Positions 25,777-36,357 of a stretch of DNA of 64,000 nucleotides are shown here, piece by piece. The stretch lies in NCBI GenBank assembly GCA_030656145.1, contig JAUSOF010000033.1, forward strand, positions 175,421 to 239,420, read 5' to 3'. The notes beneath the pieces are model-generated. The model searched no databases, was not told where the DNA came from, and was given only the letters and a program-made list of their open reading frames with translations. Both the position numbers and the translations under genes were made by a program. How positions within the stretch are numbered: position 1 is the stretch's first letter; every line of letters starts with the position of its first letter. Origin of the DNA: Pseudomonas sp. Its GTDB lineage: Bacteria; Pseudomonadota; Gammaproteobacteria; Pseudomonadales; Pseudomonadaceae.

Positions 25777-27234
25777 ATGGCCGAAGCCCTCAGCCCCCTG
25801 CCCGCCCCCGCCAAAGCGGCCTGGATAGGCCTGCTGCTGGGGCCATTGCTGCTATTGGCTTGCCTGCTCAGCGAGCCGCCTGCGGGGTTGAGTACAGGGG
25901 CCTGGGCCACGGTCGGCCTAACCCTGTTGATGGCCACCTGGTGGTCCACCGAGGCCATTCCGATTCCAGCCACCTCATTGCTGCCGATTCTGCTGATCCC
26001 GGCCTTGGGTATTGACAGTCTAAGCACTGCCACCGCGCCCTACTCCAACCCCATCATCTACCTGTTCCTCGGCGGTTTTATCCTCGGCCTGGCCATGGAG
26101 CGCTGGAACCTGCACAAGCGCATCGCCCTGATGACTCTGATGGCCATGGGCAGCAAACCGAGCAAGCAGATTGCCGGCTTTATGCTGGCCACCGCCTTCC
26201 TCAGCATGTGGGTGAGCAACACCGCCACCACCATCATGATGCTGCCCATCGGCCTCTCGGTGGTCGGCCTGCTGGCCGGCGAGCAGGATGCCAGCAACCT
26301 GGAGCGCGAGCGCTTTGCCACCGCCCTGCTGCTGGCCATCGCTTATGCCGCCAGCGTCGGCGGCATCGCCACCCTGATCGGTACCCCGCCCAACGCCCTG
26401 CTGGCGGCCTTCCTCGCGGAAAACTACGACGTGCAGATCGGTTTCGGGCAATGGATGCTGATCGGCCTGCCGGTGTCGATTCTGATGCTGGCCTTTATCT
26501 GGTGGTGGCTGACCCGTGGCGGCTTCCAGCTCAGCGGCCACGACAGCGACCAGTTGATCCGCAGTGAACTGGCCGAACTCGGCCCGCTGAGCCGCGGCGA
26601 GAAGCTGGTGGCCCTGGTGTTCGTGCTGACGGCCTCGGCCTGGGTCCTGCAGCCGCTGATCGCTGCGCAGGTGCCCGGGGTCAACGACACCAGCATCGCC
26701 ATCGCCGCCGCCCTGGCACTGTTTATCATCCCGGTCGACGTCAAACAGCGGGTGTTTCTGATGAACTGGGAAAGCGCCGGCAAGCTGCCCTGGGGCGTGC
26801 TGCTGCTGTTCGGCGGCGGCCTGTCGCTGGCTGGGGTGATCCGCAGCACCGGCCTGGCCGAGTGGATCGCCCAGAGCCTGGGCGCGCTAAGTGCACTGCC
26901 GATGCTGGCAATGATCGGCGTAGTGGTACTGGTGATCATCTTCCTCACCGAGATCACCTCCAACACCGCCACTGCCGCGGCCTTTTTACCGCTGCTCGGC
27001 GCCCTGGCCGTGGCCCAGGGCATGCCGGCGGAAATGCTGGCCATCCCCGCCGCCATCGCCGCCAGCTGCGCCTTCATGATGCCGGTGGCCACCCCGCCGA
27101 ACGCCATCGTGTTCGGCACCGGGCATATGCGCATTCAGTCGATGATCAAGGCCGGCTTCGCCCTCAACCTGATCGGCGTGGTGCTGGTGACCCTGGTCAG
27201 TTACCTGCTGGTAGGGCTGATCTGGAGTCATTGA
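25777..27234 (+). CDS. DASS/SLC13-family anion:sodium symporter
   Basis: The 485-residue protein has about 11-13 helices of the divalent anion:Na+ symporter family. The two Ser-Asn-Thr motifs are visible as SNTATTIMM (about residue 146) and TSNTATAAAFLPLLGAL (about residue 393), which bind sodium and carboxylate. Members carry C4-dicarboxylates, citrate or sulfate. The specific substrate cannot be deduced. AGAGGA lies 8 nt upstream of the ATG. The gene is convergent with argR. Confidence 0.87.
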   Translation: MAEALSPLPAPAKAAWIGLLLGPLLLLACLLSEPPAGLSTGAWATVGLTLLMATWWSTEAIPIPATSLLPILLIPALGIDSLSTATAPYSNPIIYLFLGGFILGLAMERWNLHKRIALMTLMAMGSKPSKQIAGFMLATAFLSMWVSNTATTIMMLPIGLSVVGLLAGEQDASNLERERFATALLLAIAYAASVGGIATLIGTPPNALLAAFLAENYDVQIGFGQWMLIGLPVSILMLAFIWWWLTRGGFQLSGHDSDQLIRSELAELGPLSRGEKLVALVFVLTASAWVLQPLIAAQVPGVNDTSIAIAAALALFIIPVDVKQRVFLMNWESAGKLPWGVLLLFGGGLSLAGVIRSTGLAEWIAQSLGALSALPMLAMIGVVVLVIIFLTEITSNTATAAAFLPLLGALAVAQGMPAEMLAIPAAIAASCAFMMPVATPPNAIVFGTGHMRIQSMIKAGFALNLIGVVLVTLVSYLLVGLIWSH

Positions 27235-27267
27235 ACACCAGCGGCGTGACGGTCATAGCGGTTATGC

Positions 27268-28248
27268 CTAGCCGCGCTCAACCGGCGCCGAGGTCAGTTC
27301 GAAGGGGCTGTTACTGCGCCGCTGGTTGCGGTCTTCACGCGGGGTGGCGCCGAAGAAGTTGCGGTAAGCGCTGGAAAAATGTGGCCCGGAGGAGAAGCCG
27401 CAGGACAGGCCGATCTGGATGATCGACTTGCTGGTCTGCATCAGCAACTGGCGTGCCTTGTTCAGGCGCAGCTCGAGGTAATACTGGCTGGGTACGCGGT
27501 TGAGGTACTGTTTGAAGATGCGCTCCAGCTGGCGGCGCGAGACACAGACGTGCTGGGCGATTTCGTCGGTGGTCAGCGGTTCTTCGATATTCGCCTCCAT
27601 CAATAGCACCGCCTGGGTCAGCTTGGGATGGCTGGAGCCCAAACGGTTCTGCAACGGAATACGTTGACGCTCGCTGCCCTCGCGAATCCGCTCGACCACC
27701 AACTCTTCCGACACCGCGCCGGCCAGTTCGGCACCGTGATGACGGGACAGTAGAGCCAGCATCAGATCGAGCACGGCCAGGCCGCCGCAGGCGCTGAGGC
27801 GATCACGGTCCCAGTCAAACAGGTGGCTGGTGGCGATGACCTTGGGGAAGCGCTCGCTGAAATCGTCCTGCCAACGCCAGTGCACAGCCGCGCGGTAACC
27901 ATCGAGCAGGCCCAGTTGCGCCAGAGGGTAGACTCCGGCGGATATCGCGCCGATCACGCAACCGCCACGCACCAACTGTTTGAGCGCACTGGACAAGGCC
28001 AGGGGCATGGGTGCGGTCGGCTCATCGGCGAGCAGGAAGAGCTTGTGCAAACCGTCCAGCTTGCCCACCCAGGCCTCGCCCGGCAGACGCCAGGCACCTT
28101 CGGTCGGGGTTTCGGCCTGGATGAATGACAGTTCGTAGACCACGTCAGGGTGAACGCGCTGGGCAACGCGCAAGGCCTCCTCGGCCAACGCCAAGGTCAG
28201 GGGTTTGCAGTTGGGCCAAAGCAGGAAACCGATTCGATGGGCAGTCAT
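27268..28248 (-). CDS. argR: ArgR, arginine-responsive AraC/GlxA-type regulator
   Basis: The 326-residue protein has a DJ-1/PfpI-like glutamine amidotransferase domain (residues about 5-195) and a C-terminal AraC helix-turn-helix pair (about 215-310; TTDEIAQHVCVSRRQLERIF and SIIQIGLSCGFSS). It corresponds to Pseudomonas ArgR, the arginine-sensing activator and repressor unrelated to E. coli ArgR. It is the last gene of the aotJQMOP-argR operon, the same order as in P. aeruginosa. A REP-like hairpin separates it from aotP. No clear ribosome-binding site precedes the ATG. Confidence 0.92.
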   Translation of the reverse strand: MTAHRIGFLLWPNCKPLTLALAEEALRVAQRVHPDVVYELSFIQAETPTEGAWRLPGEAWVGKLDGLHKLFLLADEPTAPMPLALSSALKQLVRGGCVIGAISAGVYPLAQLGLLDGYRAAVHWRWQDDFSERFPKVIATSHLFDWDRDRLSACGGLAVLDLMLALLSRHHGAELAGAVSEELVVERIREGSERQRIPLQNRLGSSHPKLTQAVLLMEANIEEPLTTDEIAQHVCVSRRQLERIFKQYLNRVPSQYYLELRLNKARQLLMQTSKSIIQIGLSCGFSSGPHFSSAYRNFFGATPREDRNQRRSNSPFELTSAPVERG

Positions 28249-28310
28249 GGGGGCAGTTTAGGCTCTGGCAGGCATTTAAGGGCATTTCACACGGATAAGC
28301 ATTGCGACTG

Positions 28311-28397
28311 TCGCAGGAGCGGGCCATGCCCGCGATAGCAATCTGGCCGCCAATTTCGCGACCATGGCGCTAGGCGTCTCCGCCGCTCCTACGATCG
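28311..28397. repeat. REP-like element between aotP and argR
   Basis: TCGCAGGAGCGGGCCATGCC opens the unit, with GCGGGC/GCCCGC as inner stem, and GCTCCTACGA closes it about 70 bp later. This is the classical Pseudomonas REP sequence. It may protect the upstream transcript and lower argR expression. Confidence 0.7.
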
Positions 28398-28415
28398 TCT
28401 AACCGATGCATAGCA

Positions 28416-29180
28416 TTATTTAAGGCTACCAGAGAGGAACTGCTGGAGGCGTTCCGATTGTGGGTTGAGCAGCACTTCACGCGGGTCGCCACGTTCCTCG
28501 ACCACCCCCTTGTGCAGGAATACCAGCTGATTGGACACCTCGCGGGCGAAACCCATTTCGTGGGTGACAACCACCATGGTCCGACCTTCCTGAGCCAGGT
28601 CCTGCATAACCTTGAGTACCTCACCCACCAGCTCGGGGTCGAGGGCCGAGGTCGGCTCGTCGAACAGCATCACTTCCGGCTCCATGGCCAGGGCGCGGGC
28701 AATCGCCACGCGCTGCTGCTCGCCGCCCGACATATGTGCCGGGTAAGCATCTTTGCGATGGGCCACGCCAACCTTGTTCAGGTAATGCTCGGCTTTTTCC
28801 CGGGCTTCGGCCTTGGCCATACCGAGCACATGCACTGGCGCCTCCATGACGTTTTCCAGGGCGCTCATGTGCGACCACAAATTGAAATGCTGGAACACCA
28901 TGGACAGGCGTGAGCGCATGCGCTGCAACTGCTTGGGGTCGGCGGCCTTGAGCGCGCCTTCCTTGTTGGCCACCAACTTCAGCTCTTCGCCGTTAAGCAG
29001 AATCTTGCCGCCGTGGGGCTGCTCAAGCAGGTTGATGCAGCGCAGAAAGGTACTCTTGCCCGAGCCGCTGGAGCCGATAATGCTGATCACGTCACCAGCC
29101 TTGGCGGCCAGGGACACGCCCCTGAGCACTTCATGGCTGCCATAGCGCTTGTGCAGATCCTGAACTTCGAGTTTGTACAT
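28416..29180 (-). CDS. aotP: Arginine/ornithine ABC transporter ATPase AotP
   Basis: The 254-residue ATPase of the HisP type energises basic amino acid uptake. It has the Walker A GSSGSGKST (about residues 37-45), Q-loop MVFQHFNLW, the signature MSGGEQQR, Walker B VMLFDEPTSALD and the switch His in VVVTHEMGF. The start MYKLEVQDLHKRYG is chosen over an ATG five codons earlier because it is the family N-terminus. It works with AotQ and AotM permeases and the AotJ binding protein. Confidence 0.94.
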   Translation of the reverse strand: MYKLEVQDLHKRYGSHEVLRGVSLAAKAGDVISIIGSSGSGKSTFLRCINLLEQPHGGKILLNGEELKLVANKEGALKAADPKQLQRMRSRLSMVFQHFNLWSHMSALENVMEAPVHVLGMAKAEAREKAEHYLNKVGVAHRKDAYPAHMSGGEQQRVAIARALAMEPEVMLFDEPTSALDPELVGEVLKVMQDLAQEGRTMVVVTHEMGFAREVSNQLVFLHKGVVEERGDPREVLLNPQSERLQQFLSGSLK

Positions 29181-29198
29181 GGTTTCCACTCTCATGCA

Positions 29199-30311
29199 TC
29201 AGTCGCTGAGCAAGCGACCCTGGCGAATAGGGGTACGACCGGCGACCTTGGCCAGCCACAGACCGGGCTGGGCAAAGCGCATCCGTTCACGAACGTAAAG
29301 CACACCATCGACCGAGGCGCAGACGGTGCTATGGCGATCGCTCAGCGGATCGATCACCTCGAACAGCGGGTCGCCGGCCTTGACCCGCGCGCCCACCGGC
29401 TGCAGAAAACTCACCACCCCGGCATGCGGCGCGCAGGCATATTCGGCGCCCTCGAACGGCGTGGCCTCGCAGCAGTCGTCGGGCGCAGCCGACCAATCCC
29501 CTGCGATCAGCCCCTGCTCGGCGAGAAACGCCAGAATACTTTCGGCGCTGGCTGCGGCCTGCTCCTTGCCGGTATCGGCCATGCCACCGAGCTCGACCGT
29601 TGCGGCCAGGCACGCCAGCGGAATCGTCGCCTCGGGAAAATGCCGAGCCAAACGCAACCAGGGCAGCGAGCAGGACTCGTCGAACGAACTGCCGCCGCCA
29701 TCTTCGGTTACCAGCACCGCTGCGGCGTGTAAACGGGCGGCCAACGGACGCAATTGCGCCCACTGCTGCGGTAGCGTGTACAGATGCACCAGCGCCTCGA
29801 AGTCGCAGTGCAGATCCAGCACCACATCGGCATCGCAGGCGTGCTGGAGCAACAAGCGCTGCAGGGCCTGCAGCTCGGACGCTGGCGCCGGCAGGAGCTC
29901 CAGCGCCGCCTGCATTGCTGCGCGAATCAGGCGCACATTGGCCGGGCCATCCTCGCCCAGGCAGCCTTGCAGCGCCGGGGCAATGGCGTCGGCCAAGGCG
30001 AAGAAGTCACGGTTGAAATTCTTGCCGCTGGCGAACTCGAAACGCCCTTGCTGGGTCGCCTGAAACAGCTGCCCCAGGCCGATCGGATTGGCCACGGGCA
30101 CCAACTCGATAACGCCGGTCAGGCGGCCCTGGGCTTCGAGTTCTCGCAGGCGCCGCTTGAGCTCCACGGCGACGCGCATGCCAGGCATCTCATCGGCATG
30201 CAGGGATGCCTGGATATACGCCTTGCACGGGCCGCTGCCAAAACGGAAAACGCTCAAACGTCGCTCCGTGCCGGGGCAGTTCCAGGGCAATACATGATCA
30301 ATCCGTTGCAT
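29199..30311 (-). CDS. aotO: AotO, succinylglutamate desuccinylase/aspartoacylase-like protein
   Basis: The 370-residue protein belongs to the zinc carboxypeptidase-like AstE/aspartoacylase family. Zinc-site residues are seen in QASLHADEMPG (His and Glu, about residue 37) and DLHCDFEALVHLYT (His, about residue 157). The C-terminal part (CAPHAGVVSFLQPVGARVKAG) is a biotinyl-lipoyl-like beta segment common in such deacylases. It lies inside the arginine transporter operon, but arginine transport does not need it in P. aeruginosa as far as I recall, so its substrate remains unknown. A strong GGAGG lies before the ATG. Confidence 0.87.
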   Translation of the reverse strand: MQRIDHVLPWNCPGTERRLSVFRFGSGPCKAYIQASLHADEMPGMRVAVELKRRLRELEAQGRLTGVIELVPVANPIGLGQLFQATQQGRFEFASGKNFNRDFFALADAIAPALQGCLGEDGPANVRLIRAAMQAALELLPAPASELQALQRLLLQHACDADVVLDLHCDFEALVHLYTLPQQWAQLRPLAARLHAAAVLVTEDGGGSSFDESCSLPWLRLARHFPEATIPLACLAATVELGGMADTGKEQAAASAESILAFLAEQGLIAGDWSAAPDDCCEATPFEGAEYACAPHAGVVSFLQPVGARVKAGDPLFEVIDPLSDRHSTVCASVDGVLYVRERMRFAQPGLWLAKVAGRTPIRQGRLLSD

Positions 30312-30321
30312 AGTTACCTCC

Positions 30322-31020
30322 TCAGGCCTTACGTGGCGCCAGATAGGCCAGCCAACGGCGCTCGGCATATTTGAACAGGCGCACCAGGACGAAGGTCAGG
30401 CACAGGTAGAACAGCCCTGCGGTGATGAACGCCTCGAATGGCAGGTAATGCTGGGCGCTGACGGTGCGAGCCGCGCCAGTGATGTCGATCAGGGTGACGA
30501 TCGACGCCAGGCTGGTGGTGTGCAGCATCATGATCACTTCGTTGCTGTACTGCGGCAGTGCCCGGCGCAGTGCCGACGGCAGGAGAATGCGCCGGTACAG
30601 CTTGGCCCGCGACATACCCATGGCCTTGGCCGCTTCGATCTCGCCATGCGGCGTCGACTTGAGACTGCCGGCAAGGATTTCCGCGCTGTAGGCACTGGTG
30701 TTGATGCCAAATGCCAGGCAAGCACAGAAGGTCGCACTGGAAAAATACGGCCAAAGGAAGCTCTCGCGCACCGCTTCGAACTGGGCCAGGCCGTAGTAGA
30801 TCAGGAACAACTGCACCAGCATCGGCGTGCCGCGGATCACATAGGTATACAGCCAGGCCGGAAAATTCAGCAACGGCGACTTGGATACCCGCATCAACCC
30901 CAGCGGGATAGCCAACGCCAAGCCAAAGGCCAGGGAAATCAAGAGCAGCTGCAGGGTGACCAGTACGCCACCGAAGTACAGCGGCAGGTTTTCCCAGATC
31001 ACGTTATAGTCAAAAATCAT
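30322..31020 (-). CDS. aotM: Arginine/ornithine ABC transporter permease AotM
   Basis: The 232-residue inner membrane permease has about five helices and the HisM-type coupling motif near residues 125-145 (EIEAAKAMGMSRAKLYRRILLP). YVIRGTPMLVQLFLIYYGL precedes it. It forms a heterodimer with AotQ, encoded 16 bp upstream, and contacts AotP through the EAA loop. Confidence 0.93.
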   Translation of the reverse strand: MIFDYNVIWENLPLYFGGVLVTLQLLLISLAFGLALAIPLGLMRVSKSPLLNFPAWLYTYVIRGTPMLVQLFLIYYGLAQFEAVRESFLWPYFSSATFCACLAFGINTSAYSAEILAGSLKSTPHGEIEAAKAMGMSRAKLYRRILLPSALRRALPQYSNEVIMMLHTTSLASIVTLIDITGAARTVSAQHYLPFEAFITAGLFYLCLTFVLVRLFKYAERRWLAYLAPRKA

Positions 31021-31036
31021 GAAAGCGCTCCCCTGC

Positions 31037-31726
31037 TTACAAATCAGCGGCTTTAGTGCCTACCGAGTAGCGTTTTTCTACGTAGCGCAGCACCAGCAGA
31101 GATACGCTGGTCAGCACCAGATAGAGCGCGCCGACCGCCAGGTAAAAGGTGAAGGGCTCCCGCGTGGCATCGGCCGCGCTTTTCGCCTTGAACATCATGT
31201 CCTGCAGCCCTACCACCGAAATCAGCGCAGTGGCCTTGGTCAATACCAGCCAGTTGTTGGTGAAGCCCGGAATCGCGAAGCGAATCATCTGCGGCACCAG
31301 AATGCGCAAGAACACCTTGCTGCCACTCATGCCGTAAGCCGCACCCGCCTCGCTCTGACCCTTGGGAATGGCCATGAAGGCACCGCGAAAGGTCTCCGAC
31401 AGGTAGGCGCCGAAGATGAAGCCCATGGTGAAGACGCCAGCAATAAACGGATTAATATCGATGTATTCGTCATAACCCAGCAGCGGTGCAACCCGATTCA
31501 CCAGGTCCTGGCCGCCATAGAAAATCAGCAGGATCAGCACCAGGTCGGGAATGCCGCGAATCACCGTGGCATAGGTTTCGCCCAGAATCGCCAGCCACCT
31601 GACCGATGACAAACGGCAGGCCGCGCCCATCAGGCCCAGGAAAATCGCTACCGCCATGGACGTCAGCGCCAGAATCAGGGTGAGCCAGGCGCCTTCGAGA
31701 ATGGTCGAGCCGTAGCCGTCAAGCAT
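31037..31726 (-). CDS. aotQ: Arginine/ornithine ABC transporter permease AotQ
   Basis: The 229-residue permease shows YATVIRGIPDLVLILLIFYG and the coupling loop QSEAGAAYGMSGSKVFLRIL (about residue 132). The start MLDGYGSTILEGAWLTL is preferred to in-frame ATG and GTG codons upstream because TGAGG lies before it and the others fall in a hairpin. It pairs with AotM. Confidence 0.92.
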   Translation of the reverse strand: MLDGYGSTILEGAWLTLILALTSMAVAIFLGLMGAACRLSSVRWLAILGETYATVIRGIPDLVLILLIFYGGQDLVNRVAPLLGYDEYIDINPFIAGVFTMGFIFGAYLSETFRGAFMAIPKGQSEAGAAYGMSGSKVFLRILVPQMIRFAIPGFTNNWLVLTKATALISVVGLQDMMFKAKSAADATREPFTFYLAVGALYLVLTSVSLLVLRYVEKRYSVGTKAADL

Positions 31727-31744
31727 GTTCCAGTACCTCATGCA

Positions 31745-31811
31745 GGCGCCGAGCGGCGCCGAGGAACACAACGAAAAAGTGACACAAGGGCACTATCCAC
31801 CTGCTTGTGCC
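31745..31811 (-). promoter_or_regulatory. Intercistronic hairpins between aotJ and aotQ
   Basis: GGCGCC/GGCGCC (31745-31750, 31755-31760) and GACACAAG/CTTGTGCC (31781-31788, 31804-31811, one mismatch) form two stems; on the minus strand a short T run follows the second. Such hairpins after a binding-protein gene usually reduce expression of the permease genes relative to the binding protein. Confidence 0.5.
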
Positions 31812-31843
31812 ACGCTCACTGATAAGCGACTTGCGTGCAGAAA

Positions 31844-32623
31844 TCAGTCGCCGTAAACGTTAAAGTTGAAATACTTGTCCTGCACTTCCTGGTACTTGCC
31901 ACTGGCACGGATACTGGCGATAGCCGCCGTGATCTTGTCGGCCAATGCCGTGTCGCCCTTGCGCACAGCAATACCGGCACCCTGGCCAAAGTACTTCTGC
32001 TCATTGAAGTCGGGACCGACCAGTGCAAAGGCCTTGCCGGCATCGGTTTTGAGGAAGCCATCATCAATATTTACCGAGTCGGCGATGGTGGCGTCCAAGC
32101 GACCGGAGGTCAGGTCGAGGAAAATCTCATTCTGCGAGCTGTAACGCACCACTTCAACACCGGCTGGAGCGAACACGTCGGTGGCATAGCGGTCGTAAAT
32201 CGAGGCCCGCTGCACGCCGACTTTCTTGCCCTTGAGGTCGACCAGCGGGTCGTTGAGCACGGTACCGGCCTTCATCGCCAGTTTGGCAGGGGTGTGGTAG
32301 TACTTCTTGGAGAAGTCGACCGACTTGAGGCGGTCCTCGGTGATGCTCAACGAAGACAGCACCGCATCGAACTTGCGCACTTTCAGCGCAGGAATCAGGC
32401 CATCGAACTCCTGCTCGATCCATTGGCACTTGACCTTCATTTCTTCGCACAGGGCAACGCCGATGTCGTAGTCGAAGCCGGTAATGCTGCCATCAGGAGT
32501 CTTGTAGGCGAGCGGCGGGTATGCCGCTTCAATACCGATACGCAAAGGCTTGGCCTCGGCAGCCATGGCCAGCGGCGAAAGCACGGATAGCGCCAGTGCG
32601 CCGAGAAGTGCAATCTTCTTCAT
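31844..32623 (-). CDS. aotJ: Arginine/ornithine-binding periplasmic protein AotJ
   Basis: The 259-residue precursor has a signal peptide (MKKIALLGALALSVLSPLAMA, cleavage near residue 21) and the fold of periplasmic binding proteins of family 3: LRIGIEAAYPPLAYKTPDG, GFDYDIGVALCEEM, DAVLSSLSITEDR and GKKVGVQRAS. It captures basic amino acids for AotQMP. It is the first gene of the operon, and a candidate ArgR site lies 141-187 bp upstream. Confidence 0.95.
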   Translation of the reverse strand: MKKIALLGALALSVLSPLAMAAEAKPLRIGIEAAYPPLAYKTPDGSITGFDYDIGVALCEEMKVKCQWIEQEFDGLIPALKVRKFDAVLSSLSITEDRLKSVDFSKKYYHTPAKLAMKAGTVLNDPLVDLKGKKVGVQRASIYDRYATDVFAPAGVEVVRYSSQNEIFLDLTSGRLDATIADSVNIDDGFLKTDAGKAFALVGPDFNEQKYFGQGAGIAVRKGDTALADKITAAIASIRASGKYQEVQDKYFNFNVYGD

Positions 32624-32763
32624 GTTGTGACTCCTTCAAGTGGGAATGGATGCTGCTGGCAGTAATCTGTGAGTGCACATGCACTCAACCGTGGACAATT
32701 TGTAGAGAACAGCGCCGTCTTTGCTGACTAACAGGCAGAGGCAAGCAGTTCCGGCTGGGTGTG

Positions 32764-32810
32764 CGGCATTCTAGCGACAGGTCGAAAGTCGATATTTCTT
32801 CAATGCGACA
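32764..32810 (-). promoter_or_regulatory. Candidate ArgR-binding site upstream of aotJ
   Basis: On the minus strand TGTCGC (32810-32805) is followed by 8 nt and AA, matching the P. aeruginosa ArgR half-site TGTCGCN8AA. A second TGTCGC lies 31 nt downstream (32779-32774), in the same orientation but without the AA. Direct-repeat half-sites are the known mode for this protein. Confidence 0.5.
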
Positions 32811-33080
32811 AGTAATTACAAAAGACCCGGACGGGCACTGCGGACGTATTGACAGCCTCAGGCAAACATGCAGAGACAAGATGGAAGGTTAACCGTTAGA
32901 TAAAGCAATTAGCGCGCCTGAAATTACAAATCCCTCTAATTACAGGCATTGCAGAGCATTTCTATTTATCCAAGCCGCACCAAGCTGGGGCAAAGTGTTT
33001 CCCTACCGCCCACAAGCCTGCGCCACGTTACCCTTTCGGTGACAACGCTGAACCCACAGGAACAGCGGAGACGCCCCGTC

Positions 33081-33110
33081 CCATGCCCGCGAAACGCATC
33101 GCGGGCATGG
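33081..33110. repeat. REP hairpin in the aotJ-acsA gap
   Basis: CCATGCCCGCGA and TCGCGGGCATGG (33081-33092, 33099-33110) form a perfect 12-bp stem with a 6-nt loop, a canonical Pseudomonas REP core. The rest of the 640-bp gap (32624-33211) holds the aotJ promoter region and no gene. Confidence 0.75.
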
Positions 33111-33211
33111 CCCGCTCCTGCAGGCACCCACAATCGCCTCCAGCGCTCTGTGCGACTGAGCAGCGCCGCAGGCGAGCCGAGGGTGTCCCGCCAGGATCTC
33201 ATCGCGCCAAA

Positions 33212-33250
33212 CAAAAACGCCCCGCCTCGGTTCGTGGCCGAGGCGGGGCG
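33212..33250 (-). terminator. Rho-independent terminator of acsA
   Basis: A perfect 13-bp GC-rich stem (33218-33230 with 33238-33250) and a T run on the minus strand lie 18 bp after the acsA stop. Confidence 0.9.
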
Positions 33251-33267
33251 CGGTTTGCCGGTGCCGG

Positions 33268-35223
<1,956 letters not shown>

Positions 35224-35545
35224 ATTAGATAGACCTCGGTGGGTAGTTGTTTTTCTATGGGGCATTTTGTAACCAGACACCCCTACTTGGGCCATTCGAC
35301 CATGGTATTACCGCTCTACAACCATGGTCTTGCACTGTTCAACACTCGCAACGCCGCTGCAGGCATGCCAGCGCGGCAGGGAAAATGTCGGCCGCCGGCA
35401 GCGCAAAACGAAAGGCTGCCGCAGCTGGCCAGTGTCTAAACTTAGTGTCTCAGTAAAGCAGTTGCACAACCCACTGCCAGGTACAGCGCAACTGCAGCCC
35501 GACAGTTGATCAGCGCCAAAGCGCGCGATGAGTTGGATCGCAGGC

Positions 35546-35720
35546 AAAAAAAAGGCGACCCAAAGGCCGCCTACCCAAAAATCTCGCGAACGAGATGGAG
35601 AACCACTTCTATCCAAATCACGCAGGACCCGAACACTTCCACTCTCACCCCTAGCCCTGCCCCCAGGCAATTGCACCAAGGTCGTACGAGCCCTCGCATC
35701 ACCACCGGTGTCAGTATCGT
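35546..35720 (-). ncRNA. Possible small RNA ending in tandem terminators
   Basis: Two terminator-like hairpins lie head to tail on the minus strand: ATCTCG-TTCG-CGAGAT followed by TTTT (35596-35577), then GGCGGCC-TTTG-GGTCGCC followed by eight T (35571-35546). No minus-strand gene lies upstream that they could terminate; acsA begins downstream of them and the deaminase runs the other way. The simplest reading is a short transcript beginning somewhere in 35620-35800. The 5' end given is arbitrary and no clear promoter was found. A relic terminator of a lost gene is the alternative. Confidence 0.3.
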
Positions 35721-35802
35721 GCGTCCAGACAGCACAGGTATGGCTAGGCTAACAAGTGACCTCATGTTCACACTGCTCGCCAGCAAGCGCACGGAGCAAC
35801 CA

Positions 35803-36357
35803 ATGAAAAGCCAGCATCTAACCCTGCTGCAGCAGGCCCCGCCCAGCCAAAAACTTGCGGATATCTGGGCGAGGCTATGCTGCGAACAGGCTCTGCTGGC
35901 CCTGGAACAGGGCTGCTATGCAGTGGGCGCCGTACTGGTCAACGACGCCCGGGAGCTGCTGTGCAGTGCGCGCAACGAGGTCTTTTCCAGCCATTACAAC
36001 AGCGCCGGGCATGCCGAAATGCAACTGCTCGACCAACTGGAAGCCCAGCACCCCGAGCAAGACCGCAGCGCCCTCACCCTCTACGTCAGTCTGCAGCCTT
36101 GCCTGATGTGCTATGGGCGCATTCTTCTCGCCGGCATTACCCGCGTGCGTTATCTGGCCCGCGACCAGCCCGGTGGTTTTACCGGGCATCACCTGCCCCC
36201 GGCTTGGGCGGAGCTGGCCGCGCGGACCTCAGTGCGCCAGGCCGATGTAGATAGCTACTGGATCAACCTGGCCGAGCAGGCGATCAACCAGTTGCAGGAC
36301 CGCCAGGCGTTGCGCGAGCGGGTGATGGCCGCCTGGCACGGCCGCCCCATCAACTGA
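35803..36357 (+). CDS. Cytidine/nucleoside deaminase-family protein
   Basis: The 184-residue zinc enzyme has the deaminase signature: HAEMQLLDQLE (His zinc ligand and catalytic Glu, about residues 67-68) and LQPCLMCYGRILLAGI (two Cys ligands, about residues 97-101). It resembles the tRNA adenosine/guanine deaminase branch, and its C-terminus is longer. The substrate could be a free nucleobase or nucleoside; it is not TadA by sequence context. The ATG at 35803 has GGAG 7 nt upstream, and an in-frame extension to 35506 crosses the tandem terminators and is rejected. Confidence 0.8.
   Translation: MKSQHLTLLQQAPPSQKLADIWARLCCEQALLALEQGCYAVGAVLVNDARELLCSARNEVFSSHYNSAGHAEMQLLDQLEAQHPEQDRSALTLYVSLQPCLMCYGRILLAGITRVRYLARDQPGGFTGHHLPPAWAELAARTSVRQADVDSYWINLAEQAINQLQDRQALRERVMAAWHGRPIN

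Noticed and set aside
35506-35802. In-frame N-terminal extension of the deaminase
   Set aside because: It runs through two terminator hairpins and is rich in Ser, Thr and Pro with no domain similarity.
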